From assembly GCF_001050375.1 (NCBI RefSeq), contig NZ_KQ130482.1:1-64000 (forward strand): 64,000 nucleotides of DNA, written 5' to 3'. Each line of letters begins with the position of its first letter. The first letter of the stretch is position 1. Of this stretch, positions 1 through 10,601 are shown in pieces. The DNA comes from Catenovulum maritimum. GTDB lineage: Bacteria > Pseudomonadota > Gammaproteobacteria > Enterobacterales > Alteromonadaceae. The notes under the pieces are model-generated. The model worked only from the letters and a program-made list of their open reading frames with translations. It did not search any database and was not told the origin of the DNA. A program made the translations under genes and the position numbers.

Positions 1-114
1 AAGTGACAGAAACGAGCTAAGGCTGAATGTCCGAAAATGGCAACTGAGAGGTCATTAACAATGAAGCTTCATGCGCGTCTGCTTTGTGGCAATTACCGAA
101 ATAGTTTGAGGCAA

Positions 115-483
115 AGTTTATGATAGTTTTGGTTTAGAAATAGAGCTATATAAATGATGAACTCTTGCAAGTTAAAATATCCACTGGGGTCATAAATTTT
201 AAGTGGTGTACTTGGACAGGCTTCTATAGGTATTAACCGTGCTGAGAATAGTTGAGCCATCAAAGCCTATTCAGGTATTATTAATGAAGTTGCCTTTTAT
301 GATTTTTCTTTACAGCCATTGTCATTACAAGCGTATTTTAAACACTTACAACAAGGTAGTAACTACTTTTTCTTGCCACCAAGTACTATGGCACTACCTA
401 AGAAAATTATAATACCATTACCTTCACTCACGTCTATTGGACTTGAGCCACTAACGGGATTATATATATCAAATAATTATTAA
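115..483 (+). pseudogene. Remnant of a FecR/LamG anti-sigma-like gene (3' end)
   Basis: Translation recovers the C-terminal LamG part of the two intact paralogues at 20273-21949 and 44749-46368. The clearest block is SGIINEVAFYDFSL followed by a QGSNYFFLP stretch and a terminal LTGLYIS, ending at TAA 481-483. The reading frame is broken by in-frame stops at 193-195 (between the YPxG and SG..G..SIG motifs) and at 253-255. A frameshift near 165 is also needed, because the upstream YD...GL..I segment is in another frame. Homology fades before about 115, so the sigma gene and the N-terminal, membrane and FecR parts are gone. It is almost certainly non-functional. Confidence 0.8.
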
Positions 484-605
484 ATAATAATTAGCTTTAT
501 AAAACTGTTAGCTAATAAAATCGTCAAGCTAGTCAATCTATAGGTTGACTACCACCTCTACTAATTATCAATAAAATTCAAAATATTTCAAAATCATTCA
601 CAGTT

Positions 606-620
606 GGGGGGTATCAATTT
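606..620 (+). promoter_or_regulatory. G-run regulatory motif, copy a
   Basis: The site reads GGGGGGTATCAATTT and lies about 90 bp before the start of the first rhamnosidase gene, pointing toward it. It matches sites at 31394, 52248, 61816, 51876 (minus), 19467 (minus) and, weakly, 30749 (minus). Its function (activator site, promoter element or operator) is unknown. Confidence 0.5.
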
Positions 621-711
621 ATCTTATTTGTGACTATTCATGTATAACCAAAAACGTTTACTACGACAATAATAAAACACAGTTGCGTAAAAATACTTAC
701 TAGGAAGTCAC

Positions 712-3099
712 ATGACTAAACGAAAAACATTCCTCTGGTTCATAGCCAGCTTGTTAACTTTATTTTCTTTGCAATCAGCCGCTGTTAAATGGGATGCGGA
801 ATGGATTTGGACTAAACAAAAAATTGGCAACCCAAACACTTGGGTTGCACTGCGTAAAGAAGTCGATATCACTGATTTTGACAAGATAGCAACTGATAAA
901 GCTATAACCGCTTATATCAGCGCCGATACTAAATATTGGATATGGATCAATGGCGAAATGGTGGTGTTTGAAGGCAGCTATACTGGTGGCCCATCGCCAG
1001 TAAAACCCTCGCCTCGTGTTGACGGTTTTCCCATTGCGTCTAATAAATATTACGACCAAGTTGATATCAAGAAATACTTAAAAAAAGGTAAAAACACCAT
1101 TGCGGCTTTAGCTTGGTATTACGGCGCTAATGGCGACAAAGGCACCCATATTTCGGCGAGAATTGGTGGTTTTATATTTCAGGCTAAGGTGGGTGAACAG
1201 CTCATTATTTCTGACACGTCATGGAAAGCTAAACAACATATAGCTTATCAACCGGTAGCGAAAGAAAAACATCGCCGAGTTGCCGCATGGAGTGTTAATT
1301 ATGATGCCCGTAAAGATATGGGTGACTGGGGGAATGAAGCATGGTATTTACCCGGTTATGACGACTCTAACTGGAAAGCGGCTAACAGTGCTAAACAGCC
1401 ACCACGTGCCCCGTTTTTCGAATTATTCCCAAGTGAAATACCGCCGTTAAATAACTTCGGTTTGGCCAATTGCACAAACTTCCCAGCGTCTAAATTCCCG
1501 TTTGTCAGTGACGGTAAAAAAATTAAATGTAAGTTAGATTTTAATAAAAACTTCACCCCTTATTTTGATATTGACGCGCCTGAGGGGTTAAACATTCACA
1601 TCAAATCGAATATGCGATTAAACACAATTGAGACCTTTTATACCACTAAAGCTGGTCGCCAGCAGTTTGAATCTTATTCTTGGTTAAATGGCCGCATCAT
1701 CGAATACACTATTCCTAAAGGCGTGACCATACACGGTTTAAAATATCGTTGGACAGGTGTTGGCAAGCCTGTTGGTCATTTTGAAAGTGACGATGCATGG
1801 TATTCACGTATCTGGCAAATGTCTGAAAACACCCTGTATATTTGTGCCCGCGATAACTTTATGGATACCCCCGACCGTGAACGTGGTTTGTGGATTGGTG
1901 ATGTTGCCGACCAAGCCAGTTATTTATTTTATACCATGGATAAACCCGGCCGAGATCTTCTGAAAAAAGCGATTAAAGTTACCATGGCCTTTAGTGATTC
2001 TGAATCTGGTGTATTTGCTGGTTTAGGCCCGGGACGTTTCCGTGAATTACCGGCACAAAGCCTGCAGTTTATTGAACAAGCCGTTTGGCATTATTATTAC
2101 AATACCGGTGATTTAGAAACCCTCGCCTATGCCTACCCTTATGTACACAGATATTTATCGATTTGGGACAAACAAGACAATGGCCTGATCGTCTTTAGAA
2201 GTGGCGCTTGGAAATGGACTGACTGGGGCCCGCAAGACACGATTGATTACGATGTAATCCAAAACGCTTTGTATTACAGTGCATTAGTATCTGCACGTAA
2301 AATGGCAAAAGCCTTAAACGACGAAACTCATCTCGGTTTTTACGATCAACGAATTACAGAGCTGAAAAAAGCCTTCCAACAACACTTTTGGCAAGATGGT
2401 TTTTACAGTAGTAAGCCTGACAAACTCAAAGATGATCGCGCCAATGCCCTCGCTATTTTATTTGATTTAGCCGAACCATCTCAGTATCAACAAATTGTCG
2501 ATAACGTATTAATCCCCAATCAATTTGCTAGTCCGCATTTTGAATGGATGATTTATAACGCCATGGCGATTGCTGGCCGTTATGACGATGCGTTAGCTCG
2601 AATGAAACAACGTTATGGCAAGCAAGTAGATAACAAAGAACGCTCAACCTTAACCGAGTATATGGACGGTCGTGGCACCGAAAACCACGCTTGGAATGCG
2701 CCAGCAACCGTGTTAAGCCAATATATTGCGGGTATCGCACCAACATCAGTGGCGTGGGAAACTTATCAAATCATGCCAAACATGGCGCACATGAAGCACA
2801 TCAAACAATTAGTTCCTAGCGTGCAAGGTGATATTGATTTTGCAATAAGCCGTAATAATAACAGTATCAAGATGACACTAACGTCTCCTCAAGGCAGCAC
2901 AGCAACTGTTGGTATTCCAAAGGCCTACTTCAAGGTCAACACGATAAGTATCAATGACCAGCAGGTATTCAAAGCTGGTTTGTTATGGTCAACCGACAAT
3001 ACAGATCAATATCCAGGTATTCGTTATATGGGAGAAGACGATAAATACTTGAAATTTGAACTGGCTCCTGGTGATTGGATCATTCAAGCGGATCAATAG
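712..3099 (+). CDS. GH78-like alpha-L-rhamnosidase, secreted
   Basis: This 795-residue protein is a probable inverting alpha-L-rhamnosidase that removes terminal rhamnose from ulvan-derived oligosaccharides. Residues 1-23 form a Sec signal peptide without a lipobox cysteine. Beta-sandwich modules fill roughly residues 25-360, with the (alpha/alpha)6 barrel after that. The motif DTPDRERGLWIGD starts at residue 385 and corresponds to the GH78 acid-catalyst block, where Glu follows Arg. The usual C-terminal TTxWE block is replaced by TLTEYMDG, which could supply the base, so this is a divergent branch. AGGAAG lies just before the ATG. It is the first gene of the 712-14491 operon and follows G-run motif a. 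Assignment to GH78 is good; substrate is inferred from context. Confidence 0.8.
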   Translation: MTKRKTFLWFIASLLTLFSLQSAAVKWDAEWIWTKQKIGNPNTWVALRKEVDITDFDKIATDKAITAYISADTKYWIWINGEMVVFEGSYTGGPSPVKPSPRVDGFPIASNKYYDQVDIKKYLKKGKNTIAALAWYYGANGDKGTHISARIGGFIFQAKVGEQLIISDTSWKAKQHIAYQPVAKEKHRRVAAWSVNYDARKDMGDWGNEAWYLPGYDDSNWKAANSAKQPPRAPFFELFPSEIPPLNNFGLANCTNFPASKFPFVSDGKKIKCKLDFNKNFTPYFDIDAPEGLNIHIKSNMRLNTIETFYTTKAGRQQFESYSWLNGRIIEYTIPKGVTIHGLKYRWTGVGKPVGHFESDDAWYSRIWQMSENTLYICARDNFMDTPDRERGLWIGDVADQASYLFYTMDKPGRDLLKKAIKVTMAFSDSESGVFAGLGPGRFRELPAQSLQFIEQAVWHYYYNTGDLETLAYAYPYVHRYLSIWDKQDNGLIVFRSGAWKWTDWGPQDTIDYDVIQNALYYSALVSARKMAKALNDETHLGFYDQRITELKKAFQQHFWQDGFYSSKPDKLKDDRANALAILFDLAEPSQYQQIVDNVLIPNQFASPHFEWMIYNAMAIAGRYDDALARMKQRYGKQVDNKERSTLTEYMDGRGTENHAWNAPATVLSQYIAGIAPTSVAWETYQIMPNMAHMKHIKQLVPSVQGDIDFAISRNNNSIKMTLTSPQGSTATVGIPKAYFKVNTISINDQQVFKAGLLWSTDNTDQYPGIRYMGEDDKYLKFELAPGDWIIQADQ

Positions 3100-3128
3100 C
3101 CATAGTTTGAGCAAACACATGTATATCA

Positions 3129-3160
3129 GTGTCATAACCTGATTTTTAGGGTTGTGACAC
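3129..3160 (+). other. Intercistronic hairpin between the first two rhamnosidase genes
   Basis: GTGTCATAACC (3129-3139) pairs with GGTTGTGACAC (3150-3160) to give an 11-bp stem with one G-T wobble and a 10-nt loop. No T tract follows. It could be a processing or stability element, or an attenuator, rather than a full terminator, since the next gene starts 40 bp later. Confidence 0.5.
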
Positions 3161-3199
3161 CGACTATACAAAGCATTGAAGAGTAAGCTAGGAAACAAT

Positions 3200-6100
3200 A
3201 TGTTTAATGATAATAGCGTGATAAATAATTCAACTTTAATCACAATATTCAAGCGTCGTATCACAAACACCATTATTTTTATAATAATGATGCACTTTTT
3301 GATTGGCTGTCACTCAGTTGATCATAACGATACAAACGCCAGAAGCAATACCAATACGAACACGATTAAACAAATTAAACCGCTAGCTCACACTCAACAT
3401 TCACCTTTACCTATTAGCACATTAAAAACAAATTTTAAGAATCCCGAGAAACATTATTACCCTGAAACTTGGTTTCACCTCAATGGCAAAAATATTAGTA
3501 AACTAGGTTTAACCGCAGATTTAACCGCAATTAAAAAAGCTGGATTACAAGGGATACAGTTATTTAATACCCGATCTCAGCCATACCCGAATGTCGAACA
3601 AGTACCTATTTTAACGCCAAAATGGGAAGAGATGATTGGCCATATTGCCGATGAAACAGAACGGTTAGGATTAAATTTAACCCTACAAAACTGCCCTGGT
3701 TGGTCGATGGCTGGCGGGCCTTGGGTTCCCGTAGAAGAATCACAGCGTGAGCTAATTGAGCATGTATTTCAATTAAAAGGCGGGCAACTTGTTCAAAAAT
3801 CGTTAGCGCTTAAAGCTGAATATTTAAGCTCCGAACGTAACTATCAAGATATTAAAACCATTGCTTTTAAAACGCTTAACAATGAACGTCCAGTTAAATC
3901 AATTCCTAACGTAGCCCCAGTTAGTTATCAAACTAATAATTCGATAGTTCCGTGGGATACCGTATTTGAAGAAACTAAACAGGTGATTTATAACCCAAAA
4001 AAAATTCATTCACAAGAGCCGTATAGAACCTATCAACAGAAGAACATTCAATATGTTGATGGTAAACCTACCTGGGTGGCCGTCACATTTGCAGAAAAAA
4101 CCACCTTACGCAGTTTAGAATTACCCCCTATTCGTACTGTGTTAACCAATCGCCTTTTGCCCAAGGTAAATATCGGTATTTTAGTTGAAGCACTACAAGA
4201 TAATGAGCAGTGGCAAACCCTTGCTTCACTCAAGGTTCCGACAAGTCACTGGTACGATAATGATTACCCCGTGACGTTTAATTTACCTGAAACAAAAGCT
4301 AAAACTTTTAAATTAACCTTTACTGATGATCCCTTATTTTTGTCTTATGTCCGTTTAAATGGTCACGTGCGTTTACATAACCATGAAGCGAAAGCCTCAA
4401 AAAGCTCGCGCGGTTTACAAAGCGACATCAAGCAATTTGTGTCTACTGACGATACGATAAATCCCAATGATATTATCGATTTAACCTCATATGTTAATAC
4501 CCAAGGTCAACTAAACTGGCAAGCACCAAAAGGTGACTGGACAGTGATCCGCTTTGGTCATGTCAATATGTTAAAAACCAACCGCCCTGCCGAGCCAGAA
4601 GCAACCGGTTGGGAAACCAGCAAGCTCGATAAAATTGCAATAGAAAACCATTTACGTCATGGCATGATGGGGAATTTAATGCGCGATGGTGGCCCACTAG
4701 ATGGTCATAAACTACATGGCATGTTAATCGACAGCTGGGAAAGCGGCGTACCGACATGGACCATGCACAAAGATGATTTACCCAAAGCATTTAAACAGCG
4801 GCGTGGTTACGACATGATGCCGTATCTACCCGCCACATTAGGCTATATTGTCAGTTCAGTCGATGACACCAATAAGTTTTTAAGAGATCTTCGTCAAACC
4901 ATGGCTGATTTGTATGTCGATAATTTCTTTGACCATTTTAGAACCGTAGCTCACGATATGGGCGCTAAAGTTTACACCGAGGGGGCAACCGGCGAAACCT
5001 TGCCTGGAGATCCCTTACGCTATTACGGCGTAAGTGATTTCCCGATGACCGAATTCTGGTACCCGAAAGCTCCACAAAATCAAAAAGAAGCCAAACCTAT
5101 CTATGCCGCTGCATCGGCTTATCATTTATATAACAAACCTTTTTTAGCTGCAGAAGCTGCAACGCAATTAGGGGTGAAATGGAATGAGTCGCCTAAAGAT
5201 ATCAAATACCTGATCAATGAAAATTTTACCAAAGGTGTTAACCATTTAGTCTTTCATACTTTTTCTCATACCCCGCAAGTAGATGTCGTGCCCGGATCTA
5301 GCTTTGGTGGCAATATTGGCTTCCCCTTTTTACGCACGCAAACATGGTGGCGTCATACACCTAAATGGATCAAGTCTTTAGCGCGCAGCCAATATTTACT
5401 GCAACAAGGTGAATTTGTCGCCGACGTACTTTGGTATTTAGGTGATGATTTAGATCGTCACCCGTTTGATACCTATCCATTTCCACAGGGTTATAAGTTC
5501 GATTATTTGAATGAGGAACTATTGCAAGAAAAAGTACACATCGCTAACGGCCAATTGTATGTTGAAGATGCTGGTCAATATAAAATCATTATGCTGCGTG
5601 ACTCTCAGCGCATGTTGTTATCTACCGCGCAAAAACTTAAAAGCTTAGTAGAACAAGGCGCAGTTATTTTAGGTAACAAACCGCAAACATCGCCGAGTTT
5701 GATGGATGATGCCCAAGATTTAAGCAAGCTCACTCAAATAGCAAACCAGTTATGGGGCGATACTAATACCGGCATGAGAAAAGTAGGTAAAGGTAAAGTT
5801 TATTGGGGACACACATTACAACAAGTATTGAACGCTGAAGCAATTCAGCCGGATGTTTCGTTTGCCAAAGACCTTGATTTACGTTGGTTACATCGCAGTA
5901 TTGGCGACACTGAGGTATATTACATAACGAATCAGCTTGATAAATCCGTTGATGCTTCTATCCGATTAAGAACAACCGGTACAGCGCCAGAAATTTGGAA
6001 TCTAGATACGGGCAACACCCATATTGCGCCAATTTGGCAGCAAGACGATGCTCACATGAATGTCGCTATTAGCCTCGATCCTCATGGTAGTCAATTTATT

Positions 6101-6832
6101 GTGATTAACAAAAAACGTGAAGATGCAACCAGCGTTACAAAATCACAACAGCAAGGCCATATTGCCCTGAAAAAAGGCACAAGCACCTTATTAAGTAGCC
6201 AAGCACACTGGTTTAAAATTCACGATACTGATACACCACCACTATCATTTATAAATGGTCAGTTACTGCCAAAACAAACAGGCATGTATCAATGGCACTC
6301 ACATAACGGCGACATCAATGAGCAATTTATTCAGACAGAAACCAAGCCTCTAAACAAACCTTGGCTATTAGATTTTGAAGCCGGCTGGGAAACGCCATCA
6401 CAGCTAACGTTAACAAATTTGATAGCCTTAAATGAACACGCAGAACCTGCTATTCAACATTACTCAGGCACGATCACCTATAACACTTCATTCACAGTGA
6501 AAGATAAATCACAGTTGATGCAATTAGATCTCGGTCAAGTGGCCGATATTGCCGAAGTGTGGTTAAACCACCAACGTGTCGGGACTCGCTGGGCCCCCCC
6601 TTATACCTTTGATATTACAAAACATGTAACTGATGGAGAAAATCAACTCAAGGTGTTAGTCACTAATACCTGGCGAAATCAACTGATATACGATGCCAAA
6701 CGAAAAGCATCACATAAAAAAACCTGGACGACCAATCCACCAAAAGAACATGAAACACAACTTGATCTTTCAGGACTCATTGGTCCTGTGAGTATTCAGC
6801 AAATTAATAATAACAGTGTAGATGGGATATAA
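3200..6832 (+). CDS. GH106 alpha-L-rhamnosidase lipoprotein
   Basis: A large (1210-residue) GH106-type rhamnosidase. The lipobox FLIGC near residue 37 indicates lipoprotein anchoring. The GH106 barrel begins near residue 85 with an ETWFHLNGKNISK segment. The IDSWESG motif (Glu514) and the AEAAT motif (Glu652) match the two acidic positions proposed as acid and base in GH106. The C-terminal beta-sandwich ends with the SGLIGPV motif shared with the next gene. I chose the ATG at 3200 because AGGAAA lies 9 nt upstream; an in-frame TTG at 3176 is less likely. The protein is paralogous to its downstream neighbour, 8 bp away, which implies an old tandem duplication and co-translation. Confidence 0.85.
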   Translation: MFNDNSVINNSTLITIFKRRITNTIIFIIMMHFLIGCHSVDHNDTNARSNTNTNTIKQIKPLAHTQHSPLPISTLKTNFKNPEKHYYPETWFHLNGKNISKLGLTADLTAIKKAGLQGIQLFNTRSQPYPNVEQVPILTPKWEEMIGHIADETERLGLNLTLQNCPGWSMAGGPWVPVEESQRELIEHVFQLKGGQLVQKSLALKAEYLSSERNYQDIKTIAFKTLNNERPVKSIPNVAPVSYQTNNSIVPWDTVFEETKQVIYNPKKIHSQEPYRTYQQKNIQYVDGKPTWVAVTFAEKTTLRSLELPPIRTVLTNRLLPKVNIGILVEALQDNEQWQTLASLKVPTSHWYDNDYPVTFNLPETKAKTFKLTFTDDPLFLSYVRLNGHVRLHNHEAKASKSSRGLQSDIKQFVSTDDTINPNDIIDLTSYVNTQGQLNWQAPKGDWTVIRFGHVNMLKTNRPAEPEATGWETSKLDKIAIENHLRHGMMGNLMRDGGPLDGHKLHGMLIDSWESGVPTWTMHKDDLPKAFKQRRGYDMMPYLPATLGYIVSSVDDTNKFLRDLRQTMADLYVDNFFDHFRTVAHDMGAKVYTEGATGETLPGDPLRYYGVSDFPMTEFWYPKAPQNQKEAKPIYAAASAYHLYNKPFLAAEAATQLGVKWNESPKDIKYLINENFTKGVNHLVFHTFSHTPQVDVVPGSSFGGNIGFPFLRTQTWWRHTPKWIKSLARSQYLLQQGEFVADVLWYLGDDLDRHPFDTYPFPQGYKFDYLNEELLQEKVHIANGQLYVEDAGQYKIIMLRDSQRMLLSTAQKLKSLVEQGAVILGNKPQTSPSLMDDAQDLSKLTQIANQLWGDTNTGMRKVGKGKVYWGHTLQQVLNAEAIQPDVSFAKDLDLRWLHRSIGDTEVYYITNQLDKSVDASIRLRTTGTAPEIWNLDTGNTHIAPIWQQDDAHMNVAISLDPHGSQFIVINKKREDATSVTKSQQQGHIALKKGTSTLLSSQAHWFKIHDTDTPPLSFINGQLLPKQTGMYQWHSHNGDINEQFIQTETKPLNKPWLLDFEAGWETPSQLTLTNLIALNEHAEPAIQHYSGTITYNTSFTVKDKSQLMQLDLGQVADIAEVWLNHQRVGTRWAPPYTFDITKHVTDGENQLKVLVTNTWRNQLIYDAKRKASHKKTWTTNPPKEHETQLDLSGLIGPVSIQQINNNSVDGI

Positions 6833-6840
6833 ACATCGAC

Positions 6841-9800
6841 ATGATGAGTAATAGAGATCCATTCAAGATGATGAAACAGATTAACGAAATTTTAACGCCT
6901 AAAGATAAGAAACAACCAAAGCGAGCTTTTTCAAAGTATGGTCGTTTTTCCATTTGCGTTTTTAGCTTTTTAATATTGTCTGCTTGCACAGGCGTTGAAG
7001 AAATTTCAACAGCTGATTCTGGCGCTGAGCAGTTTGAAGAACAAGGCAGACAAGCATTAAGCTTATCTTCCGAACAATTTTATCAAGCGCCAGCAGAGGT
7101 ATTAAAAACCAATTTTAAAACACCGCCTGAGCAAGTGAAACCTTGGGTTTATTGGTATTGGGTGAGTGATCACATTTCGAAAACGGGGATTGAAAAAGAC
7201 TTAGCGGCCATGCAAAAGGCCGGCATTAATACCGCGCTCATCGGTATTATTCATCTCAAAGGTAAACAAGGTGATGTCAAAGCCTTAACCGACCCTTGGT
7301 GGGATCACGTACGTTTTGCCATTAAAAAAGCTGCAGACTACAACATCGATATTGGTTTGTTTAATTCTCCCGGTTGGAGTCAATCAGGTGGTCCTTGGGT
7401 CGACTTAGATAAATCAATGCGTTATTTAGACTCGAACGAACATCAGGTCGTAGGCCCTAAACAACTAAATATGGTGTTAAATGCACCAGAAGCCAAAGGT
7501 ATAAAAAAACATGTTGCTGAGTTTTATCAAGACGTTAAAGTTTTAGCGTTTAAAACCCCTGTTTATGAAAAAGACAAACTGACCACTGCCAATAGCAAAA
7601 TTACAATTAGCAACCCTGTTACAAAGTCTGTACTAACCGACCAAGACGCAGATGTTTTGTTTGATGGCGATAGCAACACGGTTTACGCGCTGCCACAAGA
7701 AGTACTCAACCATCAACGTCAAGGCTCACGAAGCAAAGGTCAGCTACAAATTGACTTAGTGCATCCAACGTCTTTCCAAGCACGTAGTTTAGAAATTTAT
7801 CCGTATAAAACCTTACAAACAACCATAACATTGTCGGCAAAAAATGAAGCGGGCGAGTTTGAAGCGGTTAAAACCTTCGAAATGCAACGTCCACGCAATA
7901 TGGCGGCGATTGGTCCTGACCATGATGCGCCGATTGTTGTTTCCTTTCCGGCAGTTGATGCCAAACATTTCCGTTTAACTTTTAATGGCTTTAACCGATG
8001 GCGTATGGATAAGCCAACTGACCCAGTTGGCTTTAAAGACATTGTATTATCAAAAGCTTATAAACTTGAGCGTTATGTCGAAAAGAAATTGGCAAAAGTG
8101 TTTCCAAACCCAATGCCAAAATTTGATACCTATCAGTGGCCACTGCCAGCAAAAGCGGACGACCAACAGTTATTGCTTAAAGCTAATGATGTCTTAGATA
8201 TCACCAAACATGTAAAAGATGGTCAACTTAATTGGCAAGTCCCTGCTGGTGATTGGACTATCGTGCGTTATTTTATGCGTCCAACGGGCACAGAAAATGG
8301 CCCTTCAGCTGGCTTAGCTCGCGGAGCTGAAATCGATAAACAAAGTAAAAAAATTGCGCAATATCACTTTGATGCTTACATCGGTAAGTTTTTGTCATCA
8401 ATGCCTGCTGAAGATCGCACCGCATTAAAATATGCCGTGATCGACAGTTACGAAAAAGGCGCACAAAACTGGACTGACGGTTTTGCCAAAAAATTTGAAC
8501 AACGTTACGGTTACGATCCAATTCCGTACATGCCAGTTTATAGTGGTCGCGTGGTCAACAGTGTAGAAAAAAGCGAACGTTTTTTATGGGATGTACGCCG
8601 TTTAGTCGCCGACAACGTCGCCTACGAATATACCGCTGGTTTACGTGAACGTGCCAATGCCAATGGTTTAAAACTATGGTTAGAAAATTACGGCCACTGG
8701 GGATTCCCAGCTGAGTTTTTACAATATGGTGGTCAAGCCGATATTGTTAGTGGTGAGTTTTGGGCAACGGGTAACTTAGGGGCAATTGAGTTAAAAGCTG
8801 CTTCATCTGCCGCGCACATTTACGGGCAAAAAACCGTGATGTCTGAGTCATTCACCTCTGGTCGTAGCAACAGCTTCCAAAGCCACCCGTGGAACTTTAA
8901 AAAGCGCGGTGATTGGTCATTTGTTGAAGGGGTTAACCACACCTTATTACATGTGTATATTCATCAAGCTTACGATGACCGTTTCCCGGGCGTAAACGCG
9001 TGGTTCGGTTCTGAGTTTAATCGTAACAATACGTGGTTCGATTACATGGGCAGTTGGTTAGATTACATCAAACGCGCCAACTACATGATGCAACAAGGTA
9101 AGTATGTTGCTGATATTATGTATTTTATTGGTGAAGATGCGCCAAAAATGACCGGTGAAATCAACCCAGCCTTGCCAGCAGGTTATTCGTATGACTTTAT
9201 CAATGCCGAAGTTATTTTAAAGCGTTTATCTTTTGCTGACGGATATTATCAGTTACCAGATGGTATGCGTTTTAAACTATTAGTATTGCCAAATCTGGAA
9301 ACGATGCGTCCTGCGGTATTGGCAAAAATCGCTAAGTTAGTTCAACAAGGTGGTGCTGTTTATGGTCCTAAACCTTTACGTTCACCAAGTTTAGAAAACT
9401 TCCCAAGTAGCGATCAGCAAGTGCAGCAACTTGCACAACAACTATGGCAAAACATAGATGGCCAACAGGTCACGCAAGCTCGTTATGGTCAAGGCTCAAT
9501 CCATTATCAACAAACACAAGATGGGCAAATTGTTGATTTAGCAGTGTTATTAAACCAATTAGACACACCTGCAGATTTAGGTGGTTTACCAGCTGAGGTT
9601 ATTTGGAGTCATCGCAGTAGCGATAGCCACGATATTTATTTTATCGCCAATCAGTCTGAGCAAAAACTAACAATTAATCCAAGCTTCCGCATGACGGCTC
9701 AGCAAAATCCGCAACCGCAATATTTTAATGCGGTCACCGGTGAGATTTCAGCAATTGCCCAGTTCAAAAACGCTAACGGTCGCATTGAGATCCCAATGCA

Positions 9801-10563
9801 ACTAAATGATTTAGAGTCACGTTTTATTGTTTTTGAAAAACAATCTACTTCGCAGGCGCAACAACAGAGTGCAGGTCAAGGTCGCATTCACCAGGTAACG
9901 CATAATGGCAAAGCTGTATTGTTAGCAAACCACGTGAACAACCAAGGTCAATCTGTATTTACCGTAAATGACAACGGTGTATATCAAGCGGCCAATCACA
10001 ATGGTCAACTGCAGACGGCTAAAGTTGATGATTTACCAGCGGCAATTACTTTAGACCAGCCTTGGCAGTTAACTTTCGAAGAAAACCGTGATGTAACCAC
10101 CAGCTTAACCTTAGATAAGTTAACCTCGTTAACTGAGCTAAAACCGGCCGCGTTACAGCATTATTCGGGCAGCATTAAGTACCAAACGACCTTCACTGTT
10201 GACTCAGCGTGGTTGCGTGACGATCAGCAATTGCAACTAGATTTAGGTGAAGTTGGGGTGATAGCTCGTGTGACTGTGAATGGCCAAGACTTAGGTGAAT
10301 TATGGAGCCGACCACTCACGGTGAACATCAACGACGTAGTAAAAGCTGGCAGCAATACCCTAACCGTTGAAGTCGCAACGACTTGGTTAAACCGTATTAT
10401 TGGTGATTTAAAATATCCGGAGCAATTCCCAGATAGCAACAAAACTAAAAGCTTCAATACCGACATTACTTTTGAGGGAACCGTCAAGAAAACCGCCGCT
10501 CTACAGCGTTCGGGGTTAATCGGACCGGTACAACTTAAAGCGGTTCGTAAAGTCCGTTTTTAA
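6841..10563 (+). CDS. GH106 alpha-L-rhamnosidase lipoprotein
   Basis: The second GH106 enzyme (1240 residues) starts 8 bp after the first. A hydrophobic stretch ending ILSAC near residue 49 is the lipobox; the N-region before it is unusually long, so an internal ATG around 6871 is possible. Catalytic-type motifs are IDSYEKG (Glu538) and SESFTSG (Glu669), the latter closer to the family norm than in the upstream copy. The C-terminus carries a sugar-binding-like beta-sandwich with the QLDLGEVGVIARVTVNG motif and a terminal SGLIGPV. Likely role: releasing rhamnose, possibly from a differently substituted oligosaccharide than its sister acts on. That division of labour is inference. Confidence 0.85.
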   Translation: MMSNRDPFKMMKQINEILTPKDKKQPKRAFSKYGRFSICVFSFLILSACTGVEEISTADSGAEQFEEQGRQALSLSSEQFYQAPAEVLKTNFKTPPEQVKPWVYWYWVSDHISKTGIEKDLAAMQKAGINTALIGIIHLKGKQGDVKALTDPWWDHVRFAIKKAADYNIDIGLFNSPGWSQSGGPWVDLDKSMRYLDSNEHQVVGPKQLNMVLNAPEAKGIKKHVAEFYQDVKVLAFKTPVYEKDKLTTANSKITISNPVTKSVLTDQDADVLFDGDSNTVYALPQEVLNHQRQGSRSKGQLQIDLVHPTSFQARSLEIYPYKTLQTTITLSAKNEAGEFEAVKTFEMQRPRNMAAIGPDHDAPIVVSFPAVDAKHFRLTFNGFNRWRMDKPTDPVGFKDIVLSKAYKLERYVEKKLAKVFPNPMPKFDTYQWPLPAKADDQQLLLKANDVLDITKHVKDGQLNWQVPAGDWTIVRYFMRPTGTENGPSAGLARGAEIDKQSKKIAQYHFDAYIGKFLSSMPAEDRTALKYAVIDSYEKGAQNWTDGFAKKFEQRYGYDPIPYMPVYSGRVVNSVEKSERFLWDVRRLVADNVAYEYTAGLRERANANGLKLWLENYGHWGFPAEFLQYGGQADIVSGEFWATGNLGAIELKAASSAAHIYGQKTVMSESFTSGRSNSFQSHPWNFKKRGDWSFVEGVNHTLLHVYIHQAYDDRFPGVNAWFGSEFNRNNTWFDYMGSWLDYIKRANYMMQQGKYVADIMYFIGEDAPKMTGEINPALPAGYSYDFINAEVILKRLSFADGYYQLPDGMRFKLLVLPNLETMRPAVLAKIAKLVQQGGAVYGPKPLRSPSLENFPSSDQQVQQLAQQLWQNIDGQQVTQARYGQGSIHYQQTQDGQIVDLAVLLNQLDTPADLGGLPAEVIWSHRSSDSHDIYFIANQSEQKLTINPSFRMTAQQNPQPQYFNAVTGEISAIAQFKNANGRIEIPMQLNDLESRFIVFEKQSTSQAQQQSAGQGRIHQVTHNGKAVLLANHVNNQGQSVFTVNDNGVYQAANHNGQLQTAKVDDLPAAITLDQPWQLTFEENRDVTTSLTLDKLTSLTELKPAALQHYSGSIKYQTTFTVDSAWLRDDQQLQLDLGEVGVIARVTVNGQDLGELWSRPLTVNINDVVKAGSNTLTVEVATTWLNRIIGDLKYPEQFPDSNKTKSFNTDITFEGTVKKTAALQRSGLIGPVQLKAVRKVRF

Positions 10564-10601
10564 GCTTATAAAACAGCCTAATAGATAAAGAGATCACCTC
10601 T

